DNA from: CAWCKS01 sp963763485
GTDB lineage: Bacteria > Pseudomonadota > Alphaproteobacteria > Rhizobiales > Xanthobacteraceae
Assembly (NCBI GenBank): GCA_963763485.1
Contig: CAVXOW010000003.1
Span: 62,001-126,000 of the forward strand
DNA: 64,000 nt
Reading direction: 5' to 3'
Shown here: piece after piece, positions 44,241 through 53,556 of the stretch
How the letters are laid out: every line of letters starts with the position of its first letter
Position numbering within the stretch: the first letter of the stretch is position 1
Notes under the pieces: model-generated
What the model saw: the letters and a program-made list of their open reading frames with translations, nothing else
Told to the model about the DNA's origin: nothing
Database searches by the model: none
Translations under genes and position numbers: made by a program

Positions 44241-44411
44241 CTATTCCTGCCGGTCAAGTTGACTCAAGCGTGCGAGCAACTGCTCCAGCTCCCGAGGCGT
44301 TTCGGGGAGTTCCTTCTTGAAATACAGGTCAAGGCGATGGCCGACCTCCTTGCAGATTGCGGCGGCGTGAACGCTGTCGATCTCGACCGGTGGTGCAGGA
44401 GTAGCGATCAT
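44241..44411 (-). CDS. Small helical hypothetical protein, 56 aa
   Basis: ATG 44411 opens a 56-residue soluble protein, MIATPAPPVEIDSVHAAAIC, then KEVGHRLDLYFKKELPETP and RELEQLLARLSQLDRQE. The layout (short disordered start, Cys, two amphipathic helices) resembles small rhizobial proteins with an ICxEIGxRL core that I have seen annotated only as hypothetical. It is encoded on the same strand as the PhnA-like group and could be part of it. Confidence 0.55.
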   Translation of the reverse strand: MIATPAPPVEIDSVHAAAICKEVGHRLDLYFKKELPETPRELEQLLARLSQLDRQE

Positions 44412-44708
44412 CGAATTCACCCACTTTATTCAATCTGTGACCGATGGGGAGAACGGCGATGCCACCGATCCGGTTTCATGCGGCCGTCGCAGATGGCAAC
44501 CAATTGGTAAAATTGCCGGCTCGCGAGGTGGGGACGCGCGCATGGCGCGTTTTGATTGTCACTCAAGCCCGGCATTGACCCGGTCGCGCGCAGGTCGGCT
44601 ATTCAATGTGCCTGCAATCACCGGTTCCTGATGCAGGAACCTAAGCCGCGAACGTACGTTGCCGCCGCACAGATCGCTTTTTCGGCGATTGCACGGAGGA
44701 GAAATTCC

Positions 44709-45146
44709 ATGAAAACGATGATGACCGCGGCCCTGTTGGGCTGCATTGCGGCGACGTCTGCGTTCGCCGCAAGTGAAACCATGAAGGCTGCGCCGAGCGA
44801 CAGCTGGACCGTCACCAACTACTACAAGCAGTCGGTCTACGACACCAAGCAGAGCAAGATCGGCTCGGTCGATGACGTCCTGCTCGACAAGCAGGGCAAG
44901 GTGTCCGCGCTGATCGTTGGCGTTGGCGGCTTCCTAGGCGTCGGCGAGAAGGACGTGGCGGTGCCGTTCGAGGCCGTGAAGGCGGAGAAGAAGGACGGCA
45001 AGTGGTATCTGACGCTCGATGAGAGCAAGGATTCGCTGAAGGCGGCAACCGGCTACAAGTACGACCGCGACAAGACGACCTGGACCGTCGACAACAGGGA
45101 CAAGACCACTGGCACCGCGGCTGAGCGGACCGAAAAGAAGAAATAA
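44709..45146 (+). CDS. Periplasmic PRC-barrel domain protein
   Basis: The 145-residue protein starts at ATG 44709 behind a strong GGAGGAG. Residues 1-21 are a signal peptide (...ATSAFAA). The PRC barrel follows: YYKQSVYDTKQSKIGSVDDV, LLDKQGKVSALIVGVGGFLG and DVAVPFEAVKAEKKDGKWYL. The C-terminus is highly charged. PRC-barrel proteins of this type are abundant, often stress-induced, envelope proteins in rhizobia; the ligand is unknown. A strong hairpin follows the stop. Confidence 0.9.
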   Translation: MKTMMTAALLGCIAATSAFAASETMKAAPSDSWTVTNYYKQSVYDTKQSKIGSVDDVLLDKQGKVSALIVGVGGFLGVGEKDVAVPFEAVKAEKKDGKWYLTLDESKDSLKAATGYKYDRDKTTWTVDNRDKTTGTAAERTEKKK

Positions 45147-45175
45147 GTCTTCGAATTTCGCTGAAGCCAAACGTC

Positions 45176-45203
45176 GGAATGGCCTGTCACGGCAGGCCAT
45201 TCC
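45176..45203 (+). terminator. Strong hairpin between PRC-barrel and ferritin-like genes
   Basis: GGAATGGCCTG pairs with CAGGCCATTCC over 11 bp with a 6-base loop. There is no T tract. It probably ends or stabilises the PRC-barrel transcript. Confidence 0.55.
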
Positions 45204-45236
45204 GGCTGGTCCGCTTTACGTTCATGGAGGGATTTG

Positions 45237-45704
45237 ATGCCGCTTTCCGCCGACCCCAAGATCACGCGCAAACAGCTGGTCGAAGGTCTCAACGAAGACC
45301 TGTCACGCGAATACCAGGCGATCATCGCCTATGTGAACTATTCGCAGGTGCTGAAGGGCGCCGCCTACATGAACATTGCCGGCGAGCTCGCGGTTCATGC
45401 GGGCGAGGAACTGCAACATGCGCTGAAGGTGGCCAGTCACATCGACTATCTTGGCGGCATGCCGTCGGTGACGCCAAAGCCGGTGAAGACGTCGGAGAAG
45501 GCCGAGGAGATGCTGCGCGCCGATCTCGACAACGAGCGCGAGACAATTCGCCAGTACCGGCGCCGGGTGCGCCAGGCCAACTCGCTCAATGAATATGCCA
45601 TCGCCGAGAGCCTGCGCGGCATCCTGGTCGAGGAGCAGGACCATTTGATTGCGCTCGCGACGGCGCTCGGGATCGATCCGCCCGATCCGGGAATTGCGGA
45701 CTGA
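45237..45704 (+). CDS. Ferritin-like diiron protein
   Basis: The 155-residue four-helix protein starts at ATG 45237 behind GGAGGGA. Diiron ligands are visible in order: Glu25 (SREYQAIIAY), Glu58 and His61 (GEELQHA), a Glu at 100 or 102 (NERETIRQY), and Glu133 and His136 (VEEQDHL). This fits a bacterioferritin- or Dps-like domain that oxidises iron or responds to oxidative stress. No heme-binding Met is obvious. It follows the PRC-barrel gene, and both look like stress genes. Confidence 0.88.
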   Translation: MPLSADPKITRKQLVEGLNEDLSREYQAIIAYVNYSQVLKGAAYMNIAGELAVHAGEELQHALKVASHIDYLGGMPSVTPKPVKTSEKAEEMLRADLDNERETIRQYRRRVRQANSLNEYAIAESLRGILVEEQDHLIALATALGIDPPDPGIAD

Positions 45705-45795
45705 AGGCTGGCGGGACTGCGCTTCCATCGTTGTTGCCGCGCTGGAACCCGATGCGTTTGTCCGAGTTCGATAGCTTCATTGGGAGGGCTTCAGA

Positions 45796-46050
45796 ATGAA
45801 CAGCGACGATCGATTGCTGACCGAAACCATCGAGCAGGCGATGGCGATCTATTCCGAGACAAGACCTCGAACCGCCGACGAAAGGGCTGCCGCGCTGCGA
45901 GAGCTGCGCTGTTATCTTCCGCTCTTGATCAAGCACAACATTGGCGACCCGATCTGCCTCACCGGCAAGGCGCTGCGGCACCTGCGGGAGCTCGAGCACC
46001 GGCCCCGTCCCGGCCTGAATCGGGCGTTCCTCACAAACGTGCTGCAATAA
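45796..46050 (+). CDS. Small hypothetical protein, 84 aa
   Basis: ATG 45796 (GGGAGGG upstream) opens an 84-residue soluble helical protein: MNSDDRLLTETIEQAMAIYS, ADERAAALRELRCYLPLLIK and TGKALRHLRELEHRPRPGLN. It has two Cys (Cys39 and one in DPICLTG). No family recognised. It is about 90 bases after the ferritin-like gene on the same strand. Confidence 0.6.
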   Translation: MNSDDRLLTETIEQAMAIYSETRPRTADERAAALRELRCYLPLLIKHNIGDPICLTGKALRHLRELEHRPRPGLNRAFLTNVLQ

Positions 46051-46702
46051 ATCCTCGCGAGAGCCCTGCGGCGGCCGACTGAAACCTCAATGTCGCACTG
46101 GTCGCGCGGTGATTGTTTGACGGTTCTTTCAGCTGCCCGGGGCCTCCGGAGGTCGGGCGGCTCTCGCCGAAATTTCGCCGACCGGTTGCCCTGAGGCTCA
46201 ACGGGCCGCTGAAGCTTACCTGATACGCTACTCCCCCGATACGCCGCTTCAAGGTGACCGACAGCGAGGCGGGTAAGTGCGCCACGGGACGTCGTAGCAG
46301 CGCTGTAGGTGGCGATCCAAGTCAATCCGTAGTCTGATCGATCCGCAGGATGCGGGGTCAACAGACACGTTGCAGATCGGGCTTTGCGTGCGCGCTTTGT
46401 GCGTTGCAACAGGAGACGCGAATCCGTCGTTTTAGGCTGTCAGCTTCGGTTCGCAATAGCCTGCGCCCTGCGGCCGCTCACTTGCGCGCACAAGCAAGCG
46501 GACGCGCGAGACCCGAGGTAAACAGGAAAGCGCGACAAGCTACGCCGGCGAGTGTATCGATATTGAAGCGGGGCGGCCGCCCGACCGCTTTGATCGCCTG
46601 CGGTGATCGTGCTTCACTGTCGCACTTCCGCAGACTGTTGGATCGAAAAGAAAGATGGTCTCCTGCGCTGAAGGGCAACCAGGGGAGCAAACGGGACTAC
46701 GG
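46051..46702. other. Gene-free region upstream of the CUT2 importer operon
   Basis: In these 652 bases no frame has a protein-like composition on either strand, and I see no tRNA cloverleaf. It must contain the promoter of the importer operon; AGGGGAG lies about 20 bases before the ATG at 46703. I could not recognise a LacI- or AraC-type operator. Confidence 0.55.
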
Positions 46703-47674
46703 ATGAAGCGTTTTCGATTCAGCCAGCAAGAGATTGTGTTCGCAGTCTTCGCTGTGCTGTTTCTGGTGTTCTCGGTTTTCCTGCACGGCTTTCTGACGCC
46801 GGAAAACATGCTGACTCTCCTGCAGAACGTTGCTGTGCTCGGCATTCTTGGCCTGGCCATGGCAATCGTCGTCATCGGCCGTGGCATCGACCTTTCCTTG
46901 ATTGCGGCGCTCGCGGTGCCTCCGGGGCTCGTGCTGCAGATGGTTCAGGACGGTCATTCGCTGCCGGCATCGCTGGCCACAGCAGGCCTGTTGTCGATCG
47001 CTCTCGGCCTCGTCAATGGCTGGCTGATTGCCTATGCCGAGGTGCCGTCATTGTTCGCGACGCTGGCAACGGGCCTGCTTGTCGCGGGGCTCGGTCAAGC
47101 CGCGCTGTTTCAGCTCGACGTCGTGCAGTGGAGCGAAGGAATGGCGGGCTTTGAACGGTTGGGGCAGGGCAGCATCCTTGGCATTCCCACGTCGATCGTA
47201 ATGTTCGCCATTGCGTGTGTCGTCGTGTTCGTCCTGCTCCGGCAAACCCGCTGGGGAGCCTACATTTACGCGGTCGGCGACAATCCCTACGCCGCACGGG
47301 TAACCGGGATTCCATCGCGGCCGATTATCGTCCTGCAGTACGTGCTTGCCGCGCTGATCGGCTATTTCGCCGGCCTTGTTTTGGCCGCCTCCGTCAGTTC
47401 GATGCCGACCCGGATCTTCAACTCGACGCTGATCTACGACGTCATCCTGGTCGTCGTGCTTGGCGGCATCGGACTGTCCGGTGGCCGCGGGGGCGTCATC
47501 AACGTCATTATCGGAACGCTGCTGATCGGGACAATGCTGAACGGTATGACGATTCTCGACGTGCCGTACGCCGGCCAGAACCTCATCAAGGGTGTCGTGC
47601 TGCTGCTTGCGGTCATCACCGACACCTTCCTGAATCCACGCAACGAAGAAACCGCCCAACAAGGCGATATTTGA
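46703..47674 (+). CDS. CUT2 sugar ABC importer permease 1 (RbsC type)
   Basis: The 323-residue protein starts at ATG 46703 (MKRFRFSQQEIVFAVF). It has eight to ten membrane helices and the RbsC-type signature region GLAMAIVVIGRGIDLSLIAA, YAVGDNPYAARVTGIP and VVVLGGIGLSGGRGGVINVI. RbsC-like permeases import pentoses and related sugars with an RbsA ATPase. It is the first gene of a six-gene cluster whose second permease is fused to an enzyme domain. Ligand unknown. Confidence 0.9.
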   Translation: MKRFRFSQQEIVFAVFAVLFLVFSVFLHGFLTPENMLTLLQNVAVLGILGLAMAIVVIGRGIDLSLIAALAVPPGLVLQMVQDGHSLPASLATAGLLSIALGLVNGWLIAYAEVPSLFATLATGLLVAGLGQAALFQLDVVQWSEGMAGFERLGQGSILGIPTSIVMFAIACVVVFVLLRQTRWGAYIYAVGDNPYAARVTGIPSRPIIVLQYVLAALIGYFAGLVLAASVSSMPTRIFNSTLIYDVILVVVLGGIGLSGGRGGVINVIIGTLLIGTMLNGMTILDVPYAGQNLIKGVVLLLAVITDTFLNPRNEETAQQGDI

Positions 47675-47711
47675 TCAGGCGACGGAAACATCACAAAGGA
47701 GGAAAGCCACA

Positions 47712-48725
47712 ATGCGTGCCAACAAGATTGTTTTCAGTACGATCGCTGCGCTTGCAGTAGCGACTTTTGCGGCGCCGGCGCTGGCGCAACAAGGTCTGGA
47801 CGAGCCGTTTCAGAAGCCGTTCAAGGACGCCCTGGCCGGCAAGACCGTTGCCTATGTCCCGGTGGCGATGAACTTCGATCTCACCGAAGGCTGGTACGCG
47901 GTGCTGAAGAAGGAGCTCGAGCCCTATGGGGTCAAGTTCGAGATTCGTGATCCGAACTGGAACACCAATGCCGGCGCCCAGGCCGTCACCTCGTTGATTT
48001 CCGAGAAGCCCGCGGTGATGGTGATCCATAATCCCGACGTGCAGACCTATGCCAAGCTGCTGCAACGCGCCGAGAACGAAGGGATTTATGTCGTCCAGAT
48101 CAACATGGGCTCGGCTTATCGAAGCTCGGCATTCGTCGGCGCCAACTGGATCGAGATCGGTGAAAGGGACACGGACGCCGTGGTGAAGGCGTGCCAGGGC
48201 AAGTCAAACAAGATCGCCGTCATCCAGGGTGCGCTGTCTGCGGCTGCCAGCGCCTATACACTCAAAGGCGTCGAGAACGTGCTCGCCAAGCACCCGGAGA
48301 TCAAGGTGGTCTCGAGTCAGGCGGCCGACTGGGACGCCGCCAAGGCCAAGGCCATCACACAGACGGTTTTGAAGCAGAACCCCGACCTGTGTGGCATCGT
48401 GGGCTTCTGGGATGGCATGGACATCGGGACGGCGGCCGCGGTCAAGGAAGCCGGCCTCACCGGCAAGGTGTTCCTTGCAACATCAGGCGGCGGCGAGCGC
48501 AAGGGTGCGTGCGAGCTTGTCAAGAACGGCTCGTTCGATCTGAACCTCAGCTACGATGTACCGACTCAAGGGGCCCAGATGGCCGGCACGATCAAATGGC
48601 TGTTGTCGTCGGGCGCAAAGCCCGGCTCGATCAAGGGCTCGGAATATACAACGCTCATTCCGATCACCAAGGACAATGCGGATAGCCAGACGGCGTGCTG
48701 GAATCTTGCCGACGTCAAGAAGTGA
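47712..48725 (+). CDS. CUT2 sugar ABC importer binding protein (RbsB type)
   Basis: The 337-residue protein has a signal peptide ending ...APALAQ (residue 25) and a strong AGGAGGAAA ribosome binding site. The type I binding fold shows KTVAYVPVAMNFDLTEGWYA, QAVTSLISEKPAVMVIHNPD, CGIVGFWDGMDIGTAAAVKE and LATSGGGERKGACEL. Two Cys near the C-terminus (KGACEL, TACWNL) may form a disulfide. It delivers the ligand to the two adjacent permeases. Aromatic residues in FDLTEGWY suit a sugar ring. Confidence 0.9.
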   Translation: MRANKIVFSTIAALAVATFAAPALAQQGLDEPFQKPFKDALAGKTVAYVPVAMNFDLTEGWYAVLKKELEPYGVKFEIRDPNWNTNAGAQAVTSLISEKPAVMVIHNPDVQTYAKLLQRAENEGIYVVQINMGSAYRSSAFVGANWIEIGERDTDAVVKACQGKSNKIAVIQGALSAAASAYTLKGVENVLAKHPEIKVVSSQAADWDAAKAKAITQTVLKQNPDLCGIVGFWDGMDIGTAAAVKEAGLTGKVFLATSGGGERKGACELVKNGSFDLNLSYDVPTQGAQMAGTIKWLLSSGAKPGSIKGSEYTTLIPITKDNADSQTACWNLADVKK

Positions 48726-48802
48726 CCGACCGGGTAGCGCGTTCCGGGCCGATGGTCCGGAGCGCGCCCTGACCTTTCCATTCAATTCATCCCGGAAGGC
48801 AG

Positions 48803-50920
48803 ATGCGCGACACCCTGACCCGGCTGCGATATCGCTATTGGCCGGACCATCTGCTCGGCGAAATTCTGTCGAAACGTTGGACCGAGACGGCAATTCCGGT
48901 CATTCTTCTTCTGGTCATCGGCCTTGCGCTCAGCCGATCCATCGACCACTTCCTGTCGCCGGCGAGCCTCGCCGACACGGCACGCCAGGCCGGAGAGATC
49001 GGCTTCATCGGTCTTGGAATGGCGCTGGTCGTTATCGTCGGCGGCATCGACCTTTCCGTCGGGTCGATCTTTGCGCTTACGGATTTCTGCGCACTTTATC
49101 TGCTCGACGTGCTGGGGTGGCCGGTCCCGGCAGTGATCGTAGCGACCCTGATCTGCGGCGCGCTGCTCGGCGCCTTGAACGGCGTCCTGATTGGTTATTT
49201 GCGCCTGCGCGCGTTCATCACGACGCTGATCACGCTCATCGTCTACCGCTCGATGTTCGATCTTTTGATCCAGCGCTACTCCAATGCGATCGCTGCTGCA
49301 TTTCCCGATATTCCGTCATGGGATTTCATCGGTGGCGGCGACGTGTTCGGCGTTCCGACCGTAGCGCTGGTCTACCTCGTCGTTGCGGTATTCGGCCATA
49401 TCTTCATGACCCGGTTGCGCCCGGGCTGGCACATCACGGCGATCGGTGGTTCTCGGCGCTCTGCCTACAATTCGGGAATCCCGGTGCGGCGGACGATCGC
49501 GCTGAGCTATGTCGCGAGCGGCGTGCTGACCAGCATCGGCGCGCTGTTTTTTGCCGCGCGGCTCGGCACCGTCGGCGGCGATATCGGGGTGGGCCTCGAA
49601 GTAACGGTGCTGACGGCGACCGTCCTGGGCGGCATCACCCTCGGCGGCGGCAAAGGATCAGTGACCAAATCTGCGGCCGGCATTCTGATCGTGTTGTTGA
49701 TCACCAATGGCCTGACGACGCTGAATGCGCGGGGCGGCATCAACCGCATCGCACTCGCGGCAATCCTTCTGGTCGCCGCGATGATCGATATTCGATGGCA
49801 GAAGAACCGCACGCGCATCATCAGCAAGGTCTACGTAGCGCCGACCTTTCATGAATTGCCGCCGCCGCCATCGACCGAGATCGGCAAACGTGGACCGTTT
49901 GAGCAGAACGATAAGCTGCGCGATGTCACGTTGATCGGTCTCGGCAGGATCGAAGCGCCCGAGGATGTCATCCTCGACCGCAACGATGTTCTCTATGCGG
50001 GCTCCCGTCACGGCGACATCATCCGCTTCTTTCCGCCCGACTACGAGAAGATGGAGGTGTTCGCCCATATCGGTGGCCAGCCGCTCGGCATGGCATTCGA
50101 CCGGCAGGACAATTTGTACGTCTGCATCGGCGGCATGGGGCTGTACCGCATCAAGCCCGACGGCACCGTGGAGAAGGCGACCGACGAAACCAATCGGAGC
50201 CTATATTCGGTGAATGACGACAGCAGACTGCGGCTCGCCGACGATCTCGATATTACCGATGACGGGTTGATTTTCTTCTCTGAAGCGACCGTGCGCTACG
50301 AGATGGACGAGTGGCCGATCGACGGGCTGGAGGCTCGCGGAAACGGTCGCATCATCTGTTATGACACGAAGACCGGCGCAACCCACACGGCGCTGCGCGG
50401 CCTGAAATTTCCAAACGGGATCTGCGTCGCCAGTGACGGTCAGTCAATTCTGTTTGCCGAGACCTTTGGCTGTTCGGTCAAGCGATACTGGTTTGCCGGG
50501 CCGAAGAAAGGCACGGTCGAGGTCGTGATGGACAACCTGCCGGGTTACCCCGACAACATCAATCTCGCCTCGGACGGAAACTACTGGCTCGCAATGGTCG
50601 GCATGAGGAGCCCGTCGCTCGACCTCGCCTGGAAGATGCCGGGCTTTCGCCGGCGCATGGCCAAGCGTGTGCCGATCGATGAGTGGCTGTTTCCCAACAT
50701 CAACACCGGCTGCGTGGTCAAGTTCAACGAGCAGGGCAAGATCCTCGAATCGTTCTGGGACCTCAAGGGTGTCAATCACCCGATGATCACGTCGATGCGC
50801 GAGCATCGCGGCTATCTCTATCTGGGAGGTATCGCGAACAACCGAATCGGACGCTACAAGCTCGCAAACGCCGATCCCAATTTCGTGCAATACGACAAAC
50901 GCTGGGCGAAGCAGTCGTGA
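48803..50920 (+). CDS. Fusion: RbsC-type permease plus strictosidine-synthase-like beta-propeller
   Basis: Residues 1-335 are an RbsC-type permease (LGMALVVIVGGIDLSVGSIF; AIGGSRRSAYNSGIPVRRTI; TVLGGITLGGGKGSVTKSAA). After a Pro-rich linker (TFHELPPPPSTEIG), residues about 375-700 form an SMP-30/strictosidine-synthase-like six-bladed propeller: IEAPEDVILDRNDVLYAGSR, FPNGICVASDGQSILFAETF and DNLPGYPDNINLASDGNYW. This propeller group includes Ca-dependent lactonases. RbsC-like C-termini lie in the cytosol, so the propeller probably meets the substrate as it enters. GGAAGG precedes ATG 48803. The frame is continuous with no stop between domains. Confidence 0.9.
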   Translation: MRDTLTRLRYRYWPDHLLGEILSKRWTETAIPVILLLVIGLALSRSIDHFLSPASLADTARQAGEIGFIGLGMALVVIVGGIDLSVGSIFALTDFCALYLLDVLGWPVPAVIVATLICGALLGALNGVLIGYLRLRAFITTLITLIVYRSMFDLLIQRYSNAIAAAFPDIPSWDFIGGGDVFGVPTVALVYLVVAVFGHIFMTRLRPGWHITAIGGSRRSAYNSGIPVRRTIALSYVASGVLTSIGALFFAARLGTVGGDIGVGLEVTVLTATVLGGITLGGGKGSVTKSAAGILIVLLITNGLTTLNARGGINRIALAAILLVAAMIDIRWQKNRTRIISKVYVAPTFHELPPPPSTEIGKRGPFEQNDKLRDVTLIGLGRIEAPEDVILDRNDVLYAGSRHGDIIRFFPPDYEKMEVFAHIGGQPLGMAFDRQDNLYVCIGGMGLYRIKPDGTVEKATDETNRSLYSVNDDSRLRLADDLDITDDGLIFFSEATVRYEMDEWPIDGLEARGNGRIICYDTKTGATHTALRGLKFPNGICVASDGQSILFAETFGCSVKRYWFAGPKKGTVEVVMDNLPGYPDNINLASDGNYWLAMVGMRSPSLDLAWKMPGFRRRMAKRVPIDEWLFPNINTGCVVKFNEQGKILESFWDLKGVNHPMITSMREHRGYLYLGGIANNRIGRYKLANADPNFVQYDKRWAKQS

Positions 50921-52011
50921 TCCCGGCAATTCGGAAGTTCGCCAACCTCGTCCTTGGCCGCGGTGAAGCGACTATCACGGTGCCGTCGTTCGATGGCGCG
51001 CTGAAGCCCAATCAAGTGCTGGAATCGGCAGAGACTTTGCTGGAGTGCGCAGCGCCCGAGGATCTCGCGACCGACGGCACAATCCTCTACCTCGCCGACG
51101 GCGCGCGGCTCTTGCGCCTGGAAGGGGCGGCCGCGACCGAGGTGCGCGCCTTCGATCGGCCAATTTCAGCTCTCGCGACCCTTCCAGGACGTGGGCTGGC
51201 GGTCGCGTTTGGCAGTGAAGTACGGGTCTATGCGAGCGCTGCCGCGCAAGATCCCGACGCCTTGTTTACGGGTGGCAACCTCCACGCCGTCAACGCCTTG
51301 GCGCCAGCGCCTGACGGCACCCTGATCGCAACCGACAGTTCATCAACGCGCAACGTTGATGAGTGGATGTGGGACTTGATGGAGCTCGGGAGCACCGGCC
51401 GGGTCTTTCAGCTCGAGCCGAAGACGGGTGCAATTCGCCAGCTCGCCGGCGGGCTCGGTTATGCCTTCGGCGCTTGTGCAAGCGGCAACGACGTCCTGGT
51501 CAGCGAAAGCTGGCGGCATCGGCTGGTCTCGATCACGCCGAACGGCGCGACGAGAGAGGTGCTTGGCAATCTGCCGGTCTATCCCTCAAGGCTTGCGCCC
51601 GCCGCGAGCGGCGGTTTTTGGTTGACCGCCTTCACCGCTCGCACCCAGCTCATTGAATTCGTCCTTCGCGAGCCTGCCTATCGCCGCCGCATGATGGCCG
51701 AAATCGATCCCGAATTCTGGGTGGTGCCGCGGCTGAGCTCCGGCCACTCGTTCAAGGAGCCTTTGCAAGGCGCGCATATCAAGACCATGGGGGTCATGAA
51801 GCCATGGGCGCCGCCGCGTTCTTACGGACTCGTCATTCGCCTCGGTGCCGACGGCTCGCCGCGCTATTCGCTGCATAGTCGCGTCGACGGCGTCAATCAC
51901 GGCATTGTCGCCGCGGTCGAACATGGCGCCGATCTCGTGATGATCGCAAAAGGGCCGAAGCGTGTACTCAAGCTGGGTTTGGCAAGACTTGCCGAGGAGT
52001 TTGGCGCATGA
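50917..52011 (+). CDS. Cytosolic strictosidine-synthase/SMP-30-like beta-propeller protein
   Basis: A GTG at 50917 overlaps the TGA of the fusion gene (GTGA), giving 364 residues. Propeller repeats are visible (CAAPEDLATDGTILYLADGA; NALAPAPDGTLIATDSSSTR; GYAFGACASGNDVLVSESWR), with the family-type segment NLPVYPSRLAPAASGGFWLT. There is no signal peptide. It is a diverged paralogue of the propeller domain in the gene before. It may hydrolyse a lactone or related ester of the imported compound, or have lost activity. The ATPase gene overlaps its end by four bases. Confidence 0.82.
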   Translation: MIPAIRKFANLVLGRGEATITVPSFDGALKPNQVLESAETLLECAAPEDLATDGTILYLADGARLLRLEGAAATEVRAFDRPISALATLPGRGLAVAFGSEVRVYASAAAQDPDALFTGGNLHAVNALAPAPDGTLIATDSSSTRNVDEWMWDLMELGSTGRVFQLEPKTGAIRQLAGGLGYAFGACASGNDVLVSESWRHRLVSITPNGATREVLGNLPVYPSRLAPAASGGFWLTAFTARTQLIEFVLREPAYRRRMMAEIDPEFWVVPRLSSGHSFKEPLQGAHIKTMGVMKPWAPPRSYGLVIRLGADGSPRYSLHSRVDGVNHGIVAAVEHGADLVMIAKGPKRVLKLGLARLAEEFGA

Positions 52012-53504
52012 CCGAGATCGTGCTGTCGCTCACCAAGGCGACCAAGCTCTATGCCGGTGTGCCCGCGATCGAGAATGTCGATTTCGAGCTGCGCCGCGGC
52101 GAAATCCATGCCCTCGTCGGAGAGAATGGCGCCGGCAAGTCGACTCTGACCAAAATCATGGCAGGGGTGGTGACGCTGACCTCGGGCACGATGACTGTGG
52201 ACGGAGTCAGCATCGCGCCGCAGACTCCGCTGGAGGCACGGCATCTCGGCATCGCAATGGTGTTCCAGGAAAACAGCCTGGTGCCGACCATGACCGTGGC
52301 GCAGAACCTCTTCCTTGGACAGGAGAAGTTCTACAACCGCCTGCGCGGCATCTACATTGCAGCACAGCAGTTCCTGCAGTCACTCAACTTTGATGTCACG
52401 CCGACGGCGACGGTAGGTGCGCTCGGCGCCGCCAAAAAACAGATGGTTGAGATCGCGCGCGCCGTGCTGAACAGGGCTAAGGTCATCATCTTCGACGAGC
52501 CGACCGCGAGCCTGACGCCCGAGGAAAAGAAATATTTCTTTGACCTCGTGCGCGATCTCAAGAAGCGTGGCGTCTCGGTCATTTTCATCTCCCACGCGCT
52601 GGAGGAGGCGCTGCTGCTCGCCGATCGCATCACCGTGCTGCGCGATGGCAAGCATGTCGTGACCGATGATGCATCGAAGTTCGATCGTGCCCGTGTCGTG
52701 CAGGCGATGGTCGGACGGGATCTCTCCAATACGCTGTACGGCGTGCGCAAGACCGCGGTTCGCGCGCCAGGCCGCCGGGTGCTCGCTATACAGAACCTGA
52801 AGATGGCCCCAATGGTGAAGAACAATTCGCTATCGATATTTGCCGGCCAGATCACCGGCGTGTTCGGTCTGGTTGGCGCCGGCCGCACCGAGACCTTCAA
52901 GATCGTTGGTGGTGTGATGAAACGGGACTTCTTCCATGGTGGAGAGGTTCTGCTCAATGAAAAGCCGGTGCGCTACCGTGTTCCTGCTCCGGCGGTCAAA
53001 GCCGGCATTGCCTATATCACCGAGGATCGCAAGGTTGAGGGCTTTTTCGAAACCTCCTCCATCGCCCGCAATATCTATCTCGGTCTGCTTGCCAGGTTTC
53101 CGAAGGGACGGATGTGGTTGTCGAGGCGTGAGACTAACGAGACGGGCTCAACATGGATTGAGCGGCTGAAGGTCCGCGCGATCGGCAACGAGGTGAAAGT
53201 TGTCGAGCTCTCCGGCGGAAATCAGCAGAAGGTCGTTATCGCCAAATCCCTTATCCAGGAGCCGGAGCTGATCATCTTCGACGAGCCGACCCGTGGAGTC
53301 GACGTCGGCGCGATTGTCGAGATTCACGAGCTCATCAATCGGCTGGCCGACCAGGGCAAGGCCGTTGTGGTGATCTCATCCTATCTGCCGGAGATCATGG
53401 CGCTGTCCGACCGGATCCTGGTGTCTCGCCAGGGCAAGGTCGTCGAGGAGTTCTCGGCGCTGGAAGCAACCGAAGAAAAGATCATGTACGCGGCCATCCA
53501 CTAG
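52008..53504 (+). CDS. CUT2 sugar ABC importer ATPase (RbsA type, double domain)
   Basis: The 498-residue protein overlaps the preceding gene (ATGA). Domain 1 has Walker A GENGAGKST, Walker B VIIFDEPTASLTPEE and a degenerate signature (LGAAKKQMVEIARAV in place of LSxGQ). Domain 2 has a degenerate Walker A (GLVGAGRTET) but a normal LSGGNQQKVVIAKSL and IIFDEPTRGVDVGA. Degenerate halves are usual in RbsA/MglA. It powers import through the two permeases. Length is normal. Confidence 0.92.
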   Translation: MTEIVLSLTKATKLYAGVPAIENVDFELRRGEIHALVGENGAGKSTLTKIMAGVVTLTSGTMTVDGVSIAPQTPLEARHLGIAMVFQENSLVPTMTVAQNLFLGQEKFYNRLRGIYIAAQQFLQSLNFDVTPTATVGALGAAKKQMVEIARAVLNRAKVIIFDEPTASLTPEEKKYFFDLVRDLKKRGVSVIFISHALEEALLLADRITVLRDGKHVVTDDASKFDRARVVQAMVGRDLSNTLYGVRKTAVRAPGRRVLAIQNLKMAPMVKNNSLSIFAGQITGVFGLVGAGRTETFKIVGGVMKRDFFHGGEVLLNEKPVRYRVPAPAVKAGIAYITEDRKVEGFFETSSIARNIYLGLLARFPKGRMWLSRRETNETGSTWIERLKVRAIGNEVKVVELSGGNQQKVVIAKSLIQEPELIIFDEPTRGVDVGAIVEIHELINRLADQGKAVVVISSYLPEIMALSDRILVSRQGKVVEEFSALEATEEKIMYAAIH

Positions 53505-53556
53505 ATGGTTCGCTCTATTGGTCCCGCAGGTCCCGGGGAGGGTGAGACGAAGAAAC

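Noticed and set aside
46051..46702. tRNA or small RNA gene in the long gap
   Set aside because: No cloverleaf, CCA end or clear promoter-terminator pair is visible by eye. A covariance-model scan would be needed to be sure.
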